From Alphaproteobacteria bacterium (GTDB taxonomy: Bacteria > Pseudomonadota > Alphaproteobacteria > Rhodobacterales > Rhodobacteraceae), in contig JASBSZ010000029.1 of assembly GCA_030148665.1 (NCBI GenBank), positions 124,001 through 188,000 of the forward strand: DNA of 64,000 nt, given 5' to 3'. This document shows positions 47,702-56,519 of the stretch, piece by piece. A model generated the notes under the pieces. The model was given only the letters and a program-made list of their open reading frames with translations. It had not been told where the DNA came from and did not search any database. Every line of letters begins with the position of its first letter. Position 1 is the first letter of the stretch. The position numbers and the translations under genes are program-made.

Positions 47702-49057
47702 ATGGCCGAAGTTTCTCTGAGAAAGAGGGTCTGGGGATGGATGCTGTTCGATTGGGCCAGCCAGCCCTACAACACGCTGTTGATCACCTTCATCTTTGCG
47801 CCGTATTTCACCTCGGCGGTGGTCGGTGACAGCACGCTGGGGCAGGCGGTCTGGGGGTATACAGTCGGAATAGCGGGGGTGTTCATCGCGATTCTGGCGC
47901 CGATACTGGGCGCGTGGTCCGACACCACCGGCCCGCGCAAGCCCTGGATATTCCTTTTCAGTGCGATGTATGTCGTGGGCTCGTTCCTGCTGTGGTGGGC
48001 GGTGCCGGGAATGCAGGATTATTTCTGGATCCTGGTTGCCTTTGGCATTGGTCTGATCGGCATGGAATTTGCCACCATTTTTACCAACGCCTATCTTCCC
48101 GAACTCGGCCCGCATGACGAGGTCGGCCGTCTTTCGGGCAATGGCTGGGCGCTGGGCTATGTCGGTGGGCTGATTGCCCTGGTCCTGATGCTGACCTTGC
48201 TGGCCGAAAACGACAAGGGCGTGACCCTGATCGGGATTCATCCCGTTCTCGGTCTTGATCCGGCCACGCGCGAGGGCACCCGCTCGGTCGGGCCCCTGAC
48301 AGCGGTCTGGTATGCGGTTTTCATGATCCCGTTCTTTCTGTGGGTGCATGACGCGCCACGCAGAACCGACGTGAAGAATGCCCTGAGAACCGGGTTGCGC
48401 GACCTTGGCCGCACCCTCAAGAGCCTCCCGGGGCGACCCAGCCTGTTTGCCTTTCTGGCGGCCTCGATGTTCTACCGTGATGCGCTGAACGGTATCTATA
48501 CGTTTGGCGGGATCTACGCCAAGGGCGTGCTGGGATGGTCGGTTGTCAATATCGGGGTTTTCGGCATCATCGGCATCACGTCGGGGGCCCTGTTTGCCTG
48601 GCTTGGCGGCATGGCCGACCAGAAATACGGGCCAAAGACGGTAATTGTCAGCAGCATCTTCGTGCTGGTCGGCACGGTCATCATCATCGTCCTGGTCGAT
48701 CGCCAGAGCGTGCTGTTCATGCCCGTCGAGGCCGATTCCAGCCTCCCGGACATCGTGTTCTATTTCTGCGGCTTTCTGATCGGCGCCGCCGGCGGCACGA
48801 TTCAGGCCGCATCGCGAACGATGCTGGTGCATCAGGCAGACCGGTCGCGCATGACCGAGGCGTTTGGCCTGTATGCCCTGTCGGGCAAGGCCACGGCCTT
48901 TATCGCGCCGCTGTCGATCGGTGTGGTGACCGGCCTGACCCAGAGCCAGCGTCTGGGCGTGACACCTGTCATTTTCCTGTTTGCGGTTGGCCTGTTGCTG
49001 ATGATCTGGGTGCGGCGCAACGGTGATCGGGGCGACGCGACCAGCGGCACGGAATGA
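47702..49057 (+). CDS. MFS transporter, UMF1/ATG22-like family
   Basis: A 451-residue membrane protein with 11-12 predicted helices. The N-terminal WGWMLFDWASQPYNTLLITFIFAPYF is a strong signature of the UMF1 family (ATG22-like in fungi). GAWSDTTGPRKPW is the loop 2-3 MFS motif, and EFATIFTNAYLPEL is also typical. Family members are proposed to export amino acids or other small metabolites, but no substrate is known. The next gene starts within its stop codon (ATGA at 49054-49057), so translation is coupled to mepA. Confidence 0.85.
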   Translation: MAEVSLRKRVWGWMLFDWASQPYNTLLITFIFAPYFTSAVVGDSTLGQAVWGYTVGIAGVFIAILAPILGAWSDTTGPRKPWIFLFSAMYVVGSFLLWWAVPGMQDYFWILVAFGIGLIGMEFATIFTNAYLPELGPHDEVGRLSGNGWALGYVGGLIALVLMLTLLAENDKGVTLIGIHPVLGLDPATREGTRSVGPLTAVWYAVFMIPFFLWVHDAPRRTDVKNALRTGLRDLGRTLKSLPGRPSLFAFLAASMFYRDALNGIYTFGGIYAKGVLGWSVVNIGVFGIIGITSGALFAWLGGMADQKYGPKTVIVSSIFVLVGTVIIIVLVDRQSVLFMPVEADSSLPDIVFYFCGFLIGAAGGTIQAASRTMLVHQADRSRMTEAFGLYALSGKATAFIAPLSIGVVTGLTQSQRLGVTPVIFLFAVGLLLMIWVRRNGDRGDATSGTE

Positions 49058-49971
49058 TCCTGCGCCGGCGGGGCATAGGACGCCTTGTGCTGGCTGGCCT
49101 GGCGGTGGTGTTTCTTGCCGGCACCTCGCATGTCAAACCCCGACCTGGCGAGCCGCTTGCCAATCGTCTGTTCGGGGCGAAAAGGACTCCCTCGCCGCAG
49201 AAACCCCGGGCTGTGGGCTATTATGCCAAGGGGTGCCTGGCCGGTGCGCGGCAACTGCCCGAGACAGGCCCCACCTGGCAGGCGATGCGATTGTCGCGCA
49301 ACCGCAACTGGGGTCATCCGGCGCTGATTGCCTTTATCGAACGGCTCAGCAGGAAGGCGCGCGAACTCGGCTGGAAGGGGCTGTATATCGGGGACATGAG
49401 CCAGCCGCGCGGTGGGCCGATGACCTCGGGGCATGCCTCGCACCAGGTGGGGCTGGATGTCGATATCTGGATGCTGCCGCCCCGCAGTCTGCACCTGAGC
49501 GCGGCGCGGCGCGAGGTGATTTCGTCGATCTCGGTGCGGACCCGCGATCAGCGGCGGGTCAACGGAAACTGGACCAGAACCCATATGGAGATTCTCAAGG
49601 CGGCAGCGCGCGATCCCGCGGTGGATCGCATTTTCGTGGCCGCGGCCATCAAGATCGACATGTGCAGGAAGGCCGGGCGCGACCGGCGCTGGCTGGCAAA
49701 GATACGCCCGCTTTACGGCCATGCCGACCATTTCCATGTGCGCCTGAAATGCCCGGCGGATTCGCCCGGTTGTCGCCCCCAGACACCCATCAGCCGGATT
49801 TCCAGGGGTGACGGATGCGACAAGAGCCTTTACTGGTGGGTGACGGATTATCTGAAACCCCACAAGAAGCCCGAAACAGCGGCCAGGCCCAGGCCCCATC
49901 CCCGTCGCGCGCGCGAGATGATCATGGCCGACCTGCCCCGCCAGTGCCGGAAGGTGTTGAACGCCCAATGA
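49054..49971 (+). CDS. mepA: Penicillin-insensitive murein endopeptidase MepA
   Basis: A 305-residue LAS-type metallopeptidase that cuts D-Ala-mDAP crosslinks in peptidoglycan. An N-terminal hydrophobic stretch (residues 9-23, [14 protein letters not shown]) directs it to the periplasm. Zinc ligands are visible as H130 and D137 in [16 protein letters not shown], with H225/H227 in [19 protein letters not shown] and a later Cys probably form disulfides. The start overlaps the MFS stop, and the following gene overlaps its stop (ATGA). MFS-mepA-phytase-like forms one coupled operon. Confidence 0.92.
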   Translation: MILRRRGIGRLVLAGLAVVFLAGTSHVKPRPGEPLANRLFGAKRTPSPQKPRAVGYYAKGCLAGARQLPETGPTWQAMRLSRNRNWGHPALIAFIERLSRKARELGWKGLYIGDMSQPRGGPMTSGHASHQVGLDVDIWMLPPRSLHLSAARREVISSISVRTRDQRRVNGNWTRTHMEILKAAARDPAVDRIFVAAAIKIDMCRKAGRDRRWLAKIRPLYGHADHFHVRLKCPADSPGCRPQTPISRISRGDGCDKSLYWWVTDYLKPHKKPETAARPRPHPRRAREMIMADLPRQCRKVLNAQ

Positions 49972-50891
49972 GATTAGTCATCATGCTTGCGCTTGCGATG
50001 ATCTGGGCGATTCCTGCGCCAGCGGGCAATCTGCGCTATCTCGGCCGCTATGTCTGGAGCGAATCCCGTCCGGGGTTCGGCGGGTTTTCCGGGCTGGAGC
50101 TGAGCGCCGACGGAAACCGGTTCACCACGATATCCGACAAGGGAAAGATCGCGACCGGCGAGATCCTGCGCCAGGGTGACAGGATCACGGGCGTCAGGCT
50201 GGAATCCTTCGGGCCGCTTCTCGATAGCAAGGGCGTACCGGTCCATCGTTACGACAGCGATTCCGAGGGGCTTGCGATAGATCGCAAGGGGCGGGTCTAT
50301 GTCTCGTTCGAGGGCAACCACCGGGTATGGCGATATGACAGTCTGAAAGCCAGGCCCAGACCCACCGGGCGGCATCCCGATTTCAAGGGCTTTCAGGTAA
50401 ATGCCGGGATGGAGCCCCTGGCCGTGGATGCCATGGGAACGCTGTATACCCTGCCCGAGCGTTCCGGCGACATCAACCGCCCCTTTCCCGTCTATCGCAA
50501 GAAACCGGGTGGCAAATGGCAGCGTGTCTTTACCTTGCCGCGGCGGGGCAGATTCCTGCCGACCGGCGCCGATTTCGGCCCGGACGGCAAGCTGTATCTG
50601 CTGGAACGCGATTTCATCTGGATCCGGGGCTTTGCAACCCGCATCCGGCGTTTCGATGTCACCCCGGGCGGGCTGACCAACGAGGAAACCCTGCTGGTGA
50701 CACCTTTCGGCACCCATGACAACCTTGAAGGCATCGCCGTCTGGCGGGATTTGCGGGGGCGCATTCGTCTGACCATGATATCGGATGACAATTTCAGCCT
50801 GTTTCAGGTGACCGAGTTCGTGGAATATGCGCTGGCCTCGACAGGGCAGGCCGACGGGACAACCCTCAAGTCAACGCAGGGCGGCAACTGA
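49968..50891 (+). CDS. Phytase-like/esterase-like beta-propeller protein
   Basis: A 307-residue periplasmic protein with a signal peptide ([19 protein letters not shown], cleavage after about residue 19). The mature part shows beta-propeller blade repeats: [75 protein letters not shown], and DNLEGIAVW. This matches the esterase-like activity of phytase family; substrate specificity is not defined. The start overlaps the mepA stop codon, and its own stop abuts the convergent LOG-family gene. Confidence 0.8.
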   Translation: MRLVIMLALAMIWAIPAPAGNLRYLGRYVWSESRPGFGGFSGLELSADGNRFTTISDKGKIATGEILRQGDRITGVRLESFGPLLDSKGVPVHRYDSDSEGLAIDRKGRVYVSFEGNHRVWRYDSLKARPRPTGRHPDFKGFQVNAGMEPLAVDAMGTLYTLPERSGDINRPFPVYRKKPGGKWQRVFTLPRRGRFLPTGADFGPDGKLYLLERDFIWIRGFATRIRRFDVTPGGLTNEETLLVTPFGTHDNLEGIAVWRDLRGRIRLTMISDDNFSLFQVTEFVEYALASTGQADGTTLKSTQGGN

Positions 50892-51734
50892 TCAACCCGT
50901 GCCCCTGGTGGCCTGGTTGGCGCCGTTGAAGGTTTCGAGCGCATTGATCGCCTCGGCTGCGGTTTCGACGAATGTGAACAGGTTCAGATCCTCGTGCGCG
51001 ATGGTTCCCGCGTCGGCAAGTGCCGAGAAATTCACGATACGTTCCCAGAAGGCACGTCCGAACAAAAGGACGGGGATCCGGTCCATGCGCCCCGTCTGGA
51101 TGAGGGTCAGGCTTTCAAACAGCTCATCCAGCGTGCCGAAACCGCCCGGGAAAACGGTGATTGCCTTGGCGCGCATCAGGAAATGCATCTTGCGGATCGC
51201 GAAGTAATGAAAGTTGAAACACAGCTCCGGGGTGGCATAGCGGTTGGGGGCCTGTTCGTGGGGCAGCACGATGTTCAGCGAGATCGATCGCCCCCCCGCA
51301 TCGGCCGCGCCACGGTTTCCGGCCTCCATCACGCCGGGCCCGCCTCCGGTGATGATGACATCGTGACGCCCCCCGGAAGCCATGCTTTTCACGGTGCAGA
51401 GGCGGGCGAATTCGCGGGCCTCGTCATAGTATTTCGACAATGCTGCAAGCGTCCGGGTGCGCGCGCTGTCCCGTTTCGCCGCCTCGGGGATGCGCGCGCC
51501 GCCGAACATGACGATGGTCGATTCGATCCCGGCCTCTTCGAATGCCATTTCGGGTTTGAGCAGTTCCAGCTGCAGGCGCACCGGGCGCAGCTCGTCCCGG
51601 CACAGAAAATCCGGGTCGTTGAAGGCCAGACGATAGGTCGGCGAACGGGTCTGCGCGGTATCGGGCGTCTTTTTCCATTTCTGCACATCCGTGCGGGCAT
51701 CGGGAAAGCGCCTTGGCCGTGTCTGGTCGTTCAT
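50892..51734 (-). CDS. LOG family protein (TIGR00730-type, possible nucleotide 5'-monophosphate phosphoribohydrolase)
   Basis: A 280-residue Rossmann-like protein. [14 protein letters not shown] binds nucleotide, and [12 protein letters not shown] is the catalytic loop of the lysine-decarboxylase-like/LOG family. An N-terminal extension of about 75 residues precedes the core, as in the larger bacterial type. Some members hydrolyse cytokinin ribotides or other NMPs, so the function here is open. ATG 51734 has AGGAG upstream. It is divergent from dapD across about 106 bases. Confidence 0.85.
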   Translation of the reverse strand: MNDQTRPRRFPDARTDVQKWKKTPDTAQTRSPTYRLAFNDPDFLCRDELRPVRLQLELLKPEMAFEEAGIESTIVMFGGARIPEAAKRDSARTRTLAALSKYYDEAREFARLCTVKSMASGGRHDVIITGGGPGVMEAGNRGAADAGGRSISLNIVLPHEQAPNRYATPELCFNFHYFAIRKMHFLMRAKAITVFPGGFGTLDELFESLTLIQTGRMDRIPVLLFGRAFWERIVNFSALADAGTIAHEDLNLFTFVETAAEAINALETFNGANQATRGTG

Positions 51735-51840
51735 CTTCGGCTCCTGCTCTGTTCTGTCCGGTCTTGCCGCATTGCGTGCGGGTTCCATAAGCCCTATAGC
51801 CTCTGCACCGAACAGACCAGTCACATGTGGGAGACAAGAC

Positions 51841-52668
51841 ATGTCAAACGCCGCGCTAGAAGCCGTGATCGAAGCCGCCTGGGAGGACCGCGACAGCATC
51901 ACCCCCGCCACCAGGGGCGAATTGCGCGACGCCATCGAGGAAACGCTGAACGCACTGGACTGCGGCAAGCTGCGGGTTGCCGAACGTCAGGAGGACGGCA
52001 GCTGGCATGTCAACCAGTGGGCCAAGAAGGCCGTGTTGCTGGGTTTCCGCATCAAGGACATGGAGGTGCAGCAAGGCGGCCCGCAGGGCGGCGGCTGGTG
52101 GGACAAGGTGGACAGCAAGTTCAAGGGCTGGACGGAAGATGACTGGAAATCCGCCGGCTTTCGCGCCGTTCCCAACTGTGTTGTGCGCAAATCGGCCTAT
52201 ATCGCGCCCGGTGCCGTGTTGATGCCGTCTTTCGTCAACCTTGGCGCCTATGTGGACAGCGGCACGATGGTCGATACCTGGGTCACCGTGGGTTCCTGCG
52301 CGCAGATCGGCAAGAATGTGCACCTGTCCGGCGGCGTCGGCATCGGCGGGGTGCTGGAACCCATGCAGGCGGGTCCGACCATCATCGAGGACAACTGCTT
52401 TATCGGCGCGCGCTCCGAGGTGGTCGAGGGCGTGATCGTGCGCGAGGGCAGCGTGCTGGGCATGGGGGTGTTCATCGGGCAATCAACCAAGATCGTCGAT
52501 CGCGAAACCGGCGAGGTGATGTATGGCGAGGTGCCCGCCGGTTCGGTCGTGGTGGCGGGAACCATGCCGTCGAAAAACGGTGTGAACCTGTATTGCGCCG
52601 TGATCGTGAAAAAGGTCGATGCAAGGACACGGTCCAAGACCTCGATCAACGAATTGCTGCGCGACTGA
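51841..52668 (+). CDS. dapD: 2,3,4,5-tetrahydropyridine-2,6-dicarboxylate N-succinyltransferase
   Basis: A 275-residue left-handed beta-helix acyltransferase of the succinylase lysine pathway. The helical N-terminal domain leads to hexapeptide repeats ([55 protein letters not shown]). ATG 51841 is the natural start after a GGGAGA site. dapE, two enzymatic steps later in the same branch, is about 2.1 kb downstream on the same strand, separated by unrelated small genes. Length is standard. Confidence 0.95.
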   Translation: MSNAALEAVIEAAWEDRDSITPATRGELRDAIEETLNALDCGKLRVAERQEDGSWHVNQWAKKAVLLGFRIKDMEVQQGGPQGGGWWDKVDSKFKGWTEDDWKSAGFRAVPNCVVRKSAYIAPGAVLMPSFVNLGAYVDSGTMVDTWVTVGSCAQIGKNVHLSGGVGIGGVLEPMQAGPTIIEDNCFIGARSEVVEGVIVREGSVLGMGVFIGQSTKIVDRETGEVMYGEVPAGSVVVAGTMPSKNGVNLYCAVIVKKVDARTRSKTSINELLRD

Positions 52669-52680
52669 GGTTGTGCTGCG

Positions 52681-52701
52681 CGTATTTTCGCAAAGAAGAA
52701 G
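52681..52701 (-). repeat. Inverted copy of the 21-base intergenic box
   Basis: Reads, on the minus strand, like 29473-29493 with one mismatch in 21 bases. On the plus strand its AAAGAAGAAGG end supplies the ribosome-binding site for the gene starting at 52711. The associated hairpins of copy 1 are missing here. Confidence 0.6.
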
Positions 52702-52710
52702 GGCGGACCC

Positions 52711-53052
52711 ATGGCCGCAGATGAAAAGCCCCGTCGGCAGAAGGTCTATACCCTGCTGGTCGAGCTGGGGCGCAATCCTGGCGACGGGCTGCCCGACGGC
52801 GCGACCGGGGCTGCGCTGATGTGCTATGCCAGCGGTGTGGACGAGGCCGAGGCCGTGCGCGAAACCGTGGCGGTGCTGAAGCAGGCCGATCTGGCACCGC
52901 TGGATGTGACCGGATACGGCACATTGCAGGAACGCGAGGCCGAGGGCCACGACATATCGGATGAAGAACGCGCCCTGATGGCGCGCGCGCTGAAAGAAAA
53001 CGCCGTCATCGTGGCGCAGATGACCCCATTTTTCGAGGATGACAAAAAATGA
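52711..53052 (+). CDS. Small conserved hypothetical protein
   Basis: A 113-residue acidic soluble protein with no signal or membrane segment. KVYTLLVELGRNPGDGLPDGATGAALMCYASGVDEAEAVRET suggests an alpha/beta fold with a regulatory flavour. ISDEERALMARALKENAVIVAQMTPFFED is a likely C-terminal helix pair. It starts at ATG 52711, with its ribosome-binding site inside the inverted 21-base box. The next gene overlaps its stop (ATGA), so the two are probably translated together. No family is recognised. Confidence 0.65.
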   Translation: MAADEKPRRQKVYTLLVELGRNPGDGLPDGATGAALMCYASGVDEAEAVRETVAVLKQADLAPLDVTGYGTLQEREAEGHDISDEERALMARALKENAVIVAQMTPFFEDDKK

Positions 53053-53258
53053 CCACCCGTGATTCCAACGGCAATGAACTGAACGATGGCGACACGGTGA
53101 TGGTCATCAAGGATCTCAAGGTCAAGGGCATGTCCAAGACGCTGAAACGCGGCAGCCAGATCAGGAATATCCGCCTGACCGGCAACCCGGAACAGATCGA
53201 ATGTCGCATCGGCAAGGCCACGATCGTGTTGAAAACGGCCTTTATGAAAAGGGTCTGA
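53049..53258 (+). CDS. PhnA/YjdM C-terminal-domain protein
   Basis: A 69-residue protein equal to the C-terminal SH3-like half of YjdM/PhnA: DSNGNELNDGDTVMVIKDLKVKG, then KRGSQIRNIRL and IVLKTAFMKRV. The zinc-ribbon N-terminal domain of full-length YjdM is absent. The alkylphosphonate label attached to this family is historical and does not imply phosphonate metabolism. It overlaps the preceding gene by ATGA. About 170 bases without a gene follow, containing a Crp/Fnr-type box. Confidence 0.85.
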   Translation: MTTRDSNGNELNDGDTVMVIKDLKVKGMSKTLKRGSQIRNIRLTGNPEQIECRIGKATIVLKTAFMKRV

Positions 53259-53330
53259 CGGCTGTCTCACATTCGCCTGATGCGGCAAGGGGTGCGACAT
53301 TTTCGGCCTTTGAGTTGTTTTTCTCACCGT

Positions 53331-53346
53331 TTTGACACATGTCAAA
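53331..53346. promoter_or_regulatory. Crp/Fnr-superfamily type operator upstream of the cupredoxin gene
   Basis: TTTGACACATGTCAAA contains TTGAC-N4-GTCAA, the exact spacing of Fnr-family boxes, with C/G where Fnr has T/A (TTGAT-N4-ATCAA). Such variants are used by NnrR/Dnr-type regulators. It is centred about 90 bases before the ATG at 53428. The regulator is not in the window. Confidence 0.55.
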
Positions 53347-53427
53347 GCAGGGAAGCGCACAATGAGCGATCCCACCTGTGGAAACGTGATTTCCGAGAGC
53401 AACAATGAACACGAAGGAGTCAAAGAA

Positions 53428-53913
53428 ATGAAACGCCTGTATGCAGTCTTTGCGGCCATCGGCCTGGCGGCCATGACCTTCGTTGCCCCGGCTTTTGCCG
53501 GAACCGTGATCTCGGTCGATCTGTGGGATGCCGGACCTGACCTGACCATGGTAACCAACATGCGCATCAAGGATCACCCCGATCTGTCAAAGGCCCCCAT
53601 GGGCATCAAGATTTCGCAAGCCACCGTTCCTGCCGGTGAAGTTACCTTCAAGGTCGTGAACTCGTCCAAGGATCTCGAGCACGAGATGGTTGTCGGGATT
53701 CTGAAAGATGCCAATGTCGGCCTGCCCTACAAGGAGAATTCGGGCCGGGTTGATGAAAACAAGCCGGGTATCAACCTTGGCGAGGTTGCCGAACTTGAGC
53801 CCGGTGAATCCGGCAGTCTGACCGTGAACCTGAAACCGGGAACCTATGCGCTGTATTGCAACGTTGCCGGCCACTATGCCTCGGGGATGTGGACGATCCT
53901 GACTGTCAAGTAA
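53428..53913 (+). CDS. Periplasmic cupredoxin (blue-copper-like) protein
   Basis: A 161-residue protein with a Sec signal peptide (MKRLYAVFAAIGLAAMTFVAPAFA, cleavage after residue 24). The mature part is a plastocyanin-like fold. Type 1 copper ligands fit H85 (LEHEM), C144, H149 and M154 (YCNVAGHYASGM). This is an electron carrier or copper-binding protein rather than an enzyme. ATG 53428 follows AAGGAG. Upstream in-frame codons would disrupt the signal peptide. A Crp/Fnr-type box lies upstream and a terminator follows, so it is its own unit. The redox partner is unknown. Confidence 0.88.
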   Translation: MKRLYAVFAAIGLAAMTFVAPAFAGTVISVDLWDAGPDLTMVTNMRIKDHPDLSKAPMGIKISQATVPAGEVTFKVVNSSKDLEHEMVVGILKDANVGLPYKENSGRVDENKPGINLGEVAELEPGESGSLTVNLKPGTYALYCNVAGHYASGMWTILTVK

Positions 53914-53937
53914 CCGGCGAAACATGATGATGCATGA

Positions 53938-53968
53938 AAGCGGCCTTTCGGGGCCGCTTCCTGTTTAT
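53938..53968 (+). terminator. Intrinsic terminator after the cupredoxin gene
   Basis: AAGCGGCC (53938-53945) pairs with GGCCGCTT (53952-53959) around a 6-base loop, followed by CCTGTTTATT. The T-run is broken by one G, so it is moderate in strength. Confidence 0.7.
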
Positions 53969-54063
53969 TGACCACCAGTCACGGGAAATTTCCGGTCCCT
54001 GTCTGGCATCATCTGCGCCTGCACGATAGAGCAGTGTGCGCACATCTGACAGGAACACCCGCC

Positions 54064-54723
54064 ATGCCCGCCATTTTCATCGACCTTGACGGCACCTTGA
54101 TCGACCCGAAAGAGGGGATCACGCGTTCGATTCAGCATGCGTTGCGTGAATTGGGGGCAGATGTACCCTCGATGGATGATCTGACCTGGTGCATCGGCCC
54201 GCCTCTGTGGGAAAGCCTGCCGACGCTGTTGGGCCCGCATGGGGACGTTCAGGCCGCCATCGACCTGTATCGCGAACGCTTTACCGATGTCGGGCTGTAT
54301 GAGGCCGATGTTTACGATGGTATTGGCGAGATGCTGATGGATCTGCGCGAAACCGGCCTGCCCCTGTATGTGGCAACATCCAAGCCGCACAGCTATGCGC
54401 AGACCATCATCGAACATTTCGGCATCAGCCACTATGTCGATGGCCTGTTCGGGTCTGAATTTGATGGCACCCGTGCCGACAAGACCAGTCTGCTGGCCCA
54501 TGCGCTGGCGGAAACCGGGGCCGACCCGCATGGCTCGGTCATGATCGGGGACCGGCGGCATGACGTGCTGGGCGCGCAGAACAATGACATCCCCAGCCTG
54601 GGTGTTCTTTGGGGCTATGGCGCGGCGGACGAGCTGCGCCTGGCCGAGGCCGACGCGCTGGCCGGCGCCCCCGAAGAGGTGGGCGAAATCGTTGCTGACC
54701 TGCTGGGCCTCGAGGCGGGCTGA
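54064..54723 (+). CDS. HAD-superfamily hydrolase, phosphoglycolate phosphatase-like
   Basis: A 219-residue HAD phosphatase. Motif I is IFIDLDGTLID (nucleophile Asp near residue 7). Motif II is VATSKPH, and the motif III/IV region is DKTSLLAHAL and MIGDRRHDVLGAQNN. The helical cap of about 65 residues fits the Gph/PGP subclass. Many such enzymes act on phosphoglycolate or pyridoxal phosphate, so the substrate is not fixed. ATG 54064 has AGGA upstream. It is 73 bases before dapE, in the same orientation. Confidence 0.85.
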   Translation: MPAIFIDLDGTLIDPKEGITRSIQHALRELGADVPSMDDLTWCIGPPLWESLPTLLGPHGDVQAAIDLYRERFTDVGLYEADVYDGIGEMLMDLRETGLPLYVATSKPHSYAQTIIEHFGISHYVDGLFGSEFDGTRADKTSLLAHALAETGADPHGSVMIGDRRHDVLGAQNNDIPSLGVLWGYGAADELRLAEADALAGAPEEVGEIVADLLGLEAG

Positions 54724-54796
54724 ATTGCCGCTTGCGCCTGGGTGTGGCTGAACAATAACCTTGCCGAATGATGCGACCTGAACACAGGAACCAGGA

Positions 54797-55930
54797 ATGA
54801 CCGACCCCGTTGACCTGACCGCCCGCCTGATCCGCTGCCCCTCGGTCACGCCCGAAGAGGGCGGGGCGCTGGAATTTCTGGCCGAACTGCTGGAAAGCGG
54901 GGGGTTCACCTGCACGCGGGTCGATCGCAACGGCATCGCCAATCTTTACGCCCGCTGGGGCAGGCAGGGGCCGGTGCTGGGGTTCAACGGGCATACCGAT
55001 GTCGTGCCCGTCGGCGATGCGCAGGCCTGGACGCACGATCCCTTTGGCGCCGAGGTCGTGGATGGCGTGATGTATGGCCGCGGCGCGACCGACATGAAAT
55101 CGGCGGTGGCCGCCTTTGCCGCCGCTGCGCTGGATTTCGTTGCCCAGACGCCGCCTGACGGGTCGATCGTGCTGGCCATCACCGGCGATGAAGAAGGCGA
55201 CGGTGTGGATGGCACCGCCGCGATCATGGACTGGATGGAGGCGCAGGGCGAGCGCATGGATCACTGCCTTGTGGGCGAACCGACCTGCCCCAGCCGGATG
55301 GGTGAGATGATCAAGATCGGGCGACGTGGCTCGATGACGGCGTTCTTCACGATGACCGGCAGACAAGGCCATTCCGCCTATCCCCACCGGGCGCTGAACC
55401 CCCTGCCGGCAATGGCGCGGTTGATGGACAGGCTGGCCAGCCGCCAACTCGACGAGGGGACGGAACATTTCGATGCCTCGACACTGGCGATCACCACGAT
55501 TGATACGGGCAACCCTGCAACCAATGTCATTCCGGCGCGATGTCAGGCGACGGTGAATATCCGTTTCAACGACGCACACAGCTCGGCCACCCTGAGGGAA
55601 TGGCTGGGAGACGAGGTCGCGCGGGTCAAGGCCGAATTCGGCGTCGAGGCCGAGATGTCGGTCAAGGTTTCCGGTGAAAGTTTTCTGACCGAACCGGGCC
55701 CGTTTTCGCAACTGGTCGCGGGCGCCGTCGAGGCCGAGACGGGTGTGGTTCCGCAGTTTTCGACATCAGGCGGCACCTCGGATGCGCGGTTCATCAAGGA
55801 TCACTGCCCGGTGGTCGAATTCGGTCTTGTCGGCAAGACCATGCACCAGATCGACGAATGCGTGCCGGTGGACCAGATCACGCAGCTCGAGCGGATCTAT
55901 TCGCGCATTCTCGGGGGGTATTTTGCCTGA
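54797..55930 (+). CDS. dapE: Succinyl-diaminopimelate desuccinylase
   Basis: A 377-residue M20 metallopeptidase-family enzyme that removes succinate from N-succinyl-LL-DAP. Zinc ligands lie in [18 protein letters not shown] and the acidic pair [29 protein letters not shown] begins the dimerisation domain, and the last zinc His is near the C-terminus ([10 protein letters not shown]). It starts at ATG 54797 after CAGGAA. Its 3' end overlaps the next open frame by 8 bases. With dapD about 2.1 kb upstream it covers two steps of the DAP branch. Confidence 0.95.
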   Translation: MTDPVDLTARLIRCPSVTPEEGGALEFLAELLESGGFTCTRVDRNGIANLYARWGRQGPVLGFNGHTDVVPVGDAQAWTHDPFGAEVVDGVMYGRGATDMKSAVAAFAAAALDFVAQTPPDGSIVLAITGDEEGDGVDGTAAIMDWMEAQGERMDHCLVGEPTCPSRMGEMIKIGRRGSMTAFFTMTGRQGHSAYPHRALNPLPAMARLMDRLASRQLDEGTEHFDASTLAITTIDTGNPATNVIPARCQATVNIRFNDAHSSATLREWLGDEVARVKAEFGVEAEMSVKVSGESFLTEPGPFSQLVAGAVEAETGVVPQFSTSGGTSDARFIKDHCPVVEFGLVGKTMHQIDECVPVDQITQLERIYSRILGGYFA

Positions 55931-56492
55931 TCCCCTGTTGGTCGTCATGGTCAGGGAACCCCTGCCAGGGCGGACAAAGACGCGCCTGGGGCGCGAAATG
56001 GGCATGGTCGCGGCGGCGTGGTGGTATCGCCATCAGTGCCGCCGACTGATCCGCGAGGTCGCCTGCGACAGGCGTTGGCGGACAATTCTGGCGGTCAGCC
56101 CCGATGTTGCCGGGATGACCAGCCGCTTCTGGCCCGCGGGGATTACGCGTATTCCACAGGGACGGGGGGATCTGGGGCAGCGCATGACCCGGCTGCTGTC
56201 GCATCGGGGCAGTGGTCCCCGGATCGTGATCGGCAGCGATATTCCGGGTGTCAGGCGGCATCACATCGCGCGGGCCTTTGCCGCGCTGGGGCGTCATGAT
56301 GCGGTGTTCGGCCCGGCCGAGGATGGCGGTTTCTGGCTGGTGGGCCTCAGGCGTCGCCCACCTGTCGGCATGTTCAGGGGGGTCCGTTGGTCAACCTCGC
56401 ATGTGTTGGCCGACGGTCTGGAAACCATGCCTGATCTTTCCGTCGCGCTGATCGATCGTCTGCACGATGTGGATACCGTGCAAGACCTGTAA
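55923..56492 (+). CDS. DUF2064/TIGR04282-type glycosyltransferase-like protein
   Basis: A 189-residue protein with a GT-A-like N-terminus [19 protein letters not shown], matching the [13 protein letters not shown] signature of the family. [18 protein letters not shown] carries the central Asp, and [16 protein letters not shown] the second. Related proteins include CofC-like nucleotidyltransferases and putative glycosyltransferases, so no donor is assigned. The signature needs an upstream start. The only candidate is TTG 55923, which lies inside dapE with GGGGGG just upstream. This suggests coupling to dapE. Confidence 0.72.
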   Translation: MPDPLLVVMVREPLPGRTKTRLGREMGMVAAAWWYRHQCRRLIREVACDRRWRTILAVSPDVAGMTSRFWPAGITRIPQGRGDLGQRMTRLLSHRGSGPRIVIGSDIPGVRRHHIARAFAALGRHDAVFGPAEDGGFWLVGLRRRPPVGMFRGVRWSTSHVLADGLETMPDLSVALIDRLHDVDTVQDL

Positions 56493-56519
56493 CGTGCCAG
56501 CCTTTGGGCCATTTTGGCC

